Shown in pieces: positions 12,949-14,834 of a DNA stretch of 14,834 nucleotides (positions are counted from its first letter, which is position 1; each line of letters begins with the position of its first letter). Both the position numbers and the translations under genes were made by a program. Source of the stretch: Gemmatimonadota bacterium. Lineage in GTDB: Bacteria > Gemmatimonadota > Gemmatimonadetes > Gemmatimonadales > Gemmatimonadaceae. The notes under the pieces are model-generated. The model saw nothing but the letters and a program-made list of their open reading frames with translations. It ran no database searches and was not told where the DNA came from. The stretch is from NCBI GenBank assembly GCA_028287225.1, contig JAQBPZ010000103.1, forward strand, positions 1 to 14,834, in the 5' to 3' direction.

Positions 12949-14175
12949 TCAGTAGCTCGCGCCGCCCCCGCCGCCTGACGTGGAGCCCGACCCGCCGAAG
13001 GAAGAGCCGGAGCTCCCCGAGGACGAGCCGGAGCTCGAGGACGACGACGGCGGCGGCGGGGGTGGCAGGACCGGCGTGACGTGCCGCGTCGTGTGCGTCG
13101 TCCTGCAGAACGCGCAGGTCGTCGTGCACTCCTCGAGCCCCGTGCTGTGCTGCGTCGCCGAAACCAGGGTCACCGTGCACGAGGTCAGCGCGCGCCGGTG
13201 GCAGTGGCCGCAGTCGGCATAGCCGGACCTCCAGCTGCTCCGCCGGATGACGACTCGCTCCGTGCACCCCGGGGCCGGGCAGCGCCAGACATCGTAGTTC
13301 ACGCTCCCGATCCGTTCCTCGAAACGGGCCCCCTCCTCCAGCTCCAGATCGTCCTCGCTCTCGGACAGGAGCTGCATCCGGCCATGCCCCCTGGGACAGG
13401 GCCGCGAGCGGAAGCGGAGGTAGCGGCCGATCCCCCAGACGATCCCGATGATGACGCCGGCGAGCCCCAGGAACACCGCCAGGATGGCGACGGGGCCCAG
13501 GCGCTCCCGCCAGGACGTGCCCTGTGCGCCGGAGCGGCCGCGCTGGGACAGCGCCCGGGTCTCGGTGACACGCGCCAGCTCGCGCGCCTGTGCAGCGGTG
13601 AGGCTGTCCAGGCCGACGAGGTACAGGTGCTCGATGCCGGAGATGGCGCTGTCGACTGCCGCCGCGTAGTCCCGTGCCTTCATCGCCGGGATGACGCGCT
13701 CGCGACAGACGGCTCCTGCCGCCGCGTCGATCACCGCACCTTCGCTCCCTCGGCCCGTCGTGATCCAGCACTGGCCCTGGTGATTCGGCGCGAGCTCCTT
13801 CGGGACCAGCAGCACGAGGGCGCCGACATCGCGTCGCGCGTTCCCGATGGGGGCCACCGTGCCGATCTTCCAGCTGCGGTAGATGGCCGTGCCCAGCTCG
13901 TAGGGCGCGATGTCGCCGATGTCGGCGAGGATGGCCACTCCGATGTCGCCGTGGATGCGCCCCCGGATCGTCGTGATGCGCTCGTTCAGCGCTCGCCGGT
14001 CTGCCCCGCTCAATGCACCGGGCACGTCGCGGATGAATCCGGCGGGGTTCGGGTTTGCCGGGACGTATTTCAGAACCGACGCCGGCATCGGTGCCTCGGT
14101 CGACTGTGCCGAGGCCCGGGCGGGAGCGAGGGCGGACAGCGCGAGGAGCAGGACGGCCCTGGATGCAGTGAGCAT
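12949..14175 (-). CDS. TPM-domain membrane protein with Cys-rich C-terminal region
   Basis: The 408-residue product starts with a signal peptide (about 1-23, ending ASAQ). Residues about 44-190 match the TPM domain (DUF477/Psb32-like): GFIRDVPGALSGADRRALNE, a DIGVAILADIG strand and a GNARRDVGALVLLVP segment. One membrane helix follows at about 227-250. The C-terminal part carries nine cysteines in pairs (C299-x4-C304, C322-x2-C325, C350, C354-x2-C357), suggesting zinc-ribbon-like metal binding, then a Pro run, a Ser/Gly tail and a final GGGGGASY. Gly/Ser-rich tails are common in TPM proteins. Bacterial TPM proteins are poorly characterised; a plant relative acts in photosystem II repair as an acid phosphatase. 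The predicted topology puts the TPM domain outside the cytoplasm and the Cys-rich region inside. It is convergent with the desaturase and divergent from the YggX-like gene. Confidence 0.87.
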   Translation of the reverse strand: MLTASRAVLLLALSALAPARASAQSTEAPMPASVLKYVPANPNPAGFIRDVPGALSGADRRALNERITTIRGRIHGDIGVAILADIGDIAPYELGTAIYRSWKIGTVAPIGNARRDVGALVLLVPKELAPNHQGQCWITTGRGSEGAVIDAAAGAVCRERVIPAMKARDYAAAVDSAISGIEHLYLVGLDSLTAAQARELARVTETRALSQRGRSGAQGTSWRERLGPVAILAVFLGLAGVIIGIVWGIGRYLRFRSRPCPRGHGRMQLLSESEDDLELEEGARFEERIGSVNYDVWRCPAPGCTERVVIRRSSWRSGYADCGHCHRRALTSCTVTLVSATQHSTGLEECTTTCAFCRTTHTTRHVTPVLPPPPPPSSSSSSGSSSGSSGSSFGGSGSTSGGGGGASY

Positions 14176-14329
14176 GGACAGAGTCTAGCGTTTCCGGGGC
14201 CTCGGCGCCCGGTGCGCTGCCGGATGCGACGGAAGGCACGACTCGGGGCTCCTGAGTGCTCGCCCCGTCTCGTTTCCCGGTATTTCCGCGTCGCCGCACG
14301 AGGCTGGGCTCGGCGGTGGTCGGACGGTC

Positions 14330-14335
14330 TATATT
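14330..14335 (+). promoter_or_regulatory. Candidate -10 hexamer for the yggX-like gene
   Basis: TATATT lies 33 nt before the ATG at 14369 within an otherwise GC-rich divergent spacer (14176-14368). Transcription would start near 14342 and give a short leader of about 27 nt. No good -35 is visible at 17 bp. Confidence 0.4.
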
Positions 14336-14368
14336 TCGCTCTACGATTCATCCCTACGAGGAAACCAC

Positions 14369-14650
14369 ATGCCTGCCACCGTCACCTGCTCGCGCTGCGG
14401 CCAGACGCGCGATGGATTCGAGCGCGCTCCCTTTCCCGGGGCCATCGGGGCCCGCGTGAACGACGAGATCTGCCGGGAGTGCTGGGGCCAGTGGCTGAAG
14501 CAGCAGACCATGCTGATCAACCACTACGGCCTCAACGTCATGGATCCGCAGGCCCGCAGCTTCCTGACGAAGAACATGGACGCCTTCCTCTTCAAGAAGG
14601 GCGGAGAGGAAGACGTGGACACGACCAAACAGGGGACCATCGCATGGTAG
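14369..14650 (+). CDS. Fe(2+)-trafficking / oxidative damage protection protein, YggX family
   Basis: The 93-residue protein matches YggX throughout: FERAPFPGAIGARV (compare GLDFPPYPGELGKRI), WGQWLKQQTMLINHYGLNV and DPQARSFLTKNMDAFLF. YggX proteins protect iron-sulphur clusters against oxidative damage and have been linked to iron handling. Canonical members have one conserved Cys near residue 7; this one has CSRC (7-10) and CREC (35-38), a possible four-Cys metal site. The C-terminal 15 residues extend beyond the usual family end. GAGGA about 7 nt upstream fixes the ATG. The stop overlaps the start of the next gene by 7 nt, so the two are probably co-translated. Confidence 0.93.
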   Translation: MPATVTCSRCGQTRDGFERAPFPGAIGARVNDEICRECWGQWLKQQTMLINHYGLNVMDPQARSFLTKNMDAFLFKKGGEEDVDTTKQGTIAW

Positions 14651-14834
14651 AGCACGCCGCCAGCCGCCCGGTCCGCTTCGCCCTGCGCTCCGGTGCGCTG
14701 GCGATCGCGCTCACCGCATGCACCACCCTCGGCACCGGCACCGGCGGGACCGGCGCCCCGTCATCGTCGCAGGCCATCATGCTCCCATCCGGACGTTCCA
14801 GCTCGGAGACGATGGTCGCCGTGGCGCACGACTC
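14644..14834 (+). CDS. Lipoprotein of unknown function, N-terminal part (partial)
   Basis: The frame opens at ATG 14644 and continues to the window edge (63 complete codons). A basic N-terminus (RPVRFALR) is followed by the hydrophobic SGALAIALTAC, whose LTAC lipobox predicts lipidation at Cys26. The mature start is Thr/Gly-rich (TTLGTGTGGTG), a flexible linker, with no recognisable domain before the sequence ends. AGGGGA about 8 nt upstream of the ATG supports the start. It overlaps the yggX-like gene by 7 nt. Function cannot be assigned. Confidence 0.75.
   Translation, partial: MVEHAASRPVRFALRSGALAIALTACTTLGTGTGGTGAPSSSQAIMLPSGRSSSETMVAVAHD

Overview
The window is a high-GC bacterial chromosome segment. 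It has no rRNA, tRNA, CRISPR array or recognisable transposase. Gene content (a divergent DnaA-like ATPase, Ku, a cNMP-domain thioredoxin-reductase-like enzyme, an NHLRC2-like thioredoxin/NHL protein, a lipoprotein-like M1 peptidase, a TPM-domain protein, an iron-trafficking YggX homologue), together with families of short intergenic repeats, suggests a soil or freshwater member of a phylum such as Gemmatimonadota. That assignment is an inference, not a demonstration.

Layout from left to right: the 5' end of lon (minus, cut by the window edge); a repeat mosaic; a short DnaA-like AAA+ protein (minus); an AT-rich divergent promoter region flanked by an inverted repeat; ku (plus); a hairpin repeat; a minus-strand three-gene operon consisting of a cNMP/thioredoxin-reductase-like flavoprotein, a UBP-type zinc finger and a RomA/NAPE-PLD-like metallo-beta-lactamase; a 624-bp composite of long inverted repeats; a plus-strand thioredoxin/NHL-repeat gene interrupted by one in-frame TGA; eight perfect copies of an 8-bp repeat plus a second repeat cluster; an aldo/keto reductase (minus); an M1-family metallopeptidase and a fatty acid desaturase (plus, about 20 bp apart); a TPM-domain membrane protein (minus); a YggX-like protein and the start of a lipoprotein gene (plus, overlapping by 7 bp).

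The most notable result is at 6823-8253. What looks like a 43-codon fragment followed by a separate ORF is one continuous reading frame. The TGA (6952-6954) falls exactly on the first cysteine of the CxxC redox motif of the NHLRC2-like thioredoxin family, giving UxxC. A hairpin with a perfect 8-bp stem begins 2 nt after the TGA, where a bacterial SECIS element should lie. The best reading is a selenoprotein that ordinary gene callers would split or truncate. The selenocysteine machinery is not in this window, so a sequencing error or nonsense mutation has not been excluded.

Other themes: three redox or repair genes carry departures from their family pattern (the thioredoxin-reductase-like enzyme lacks CxxC, the YggX homologue gains two CxxC pairs, and Ku has no LigD beside it). 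The minus-strand operon contains a 127-nt gene overlap over a 24-bp tandem repeat, which may hide a frameshift or an alternative start. The intergenic regions are unusually rich in repeats of several unrelated types.
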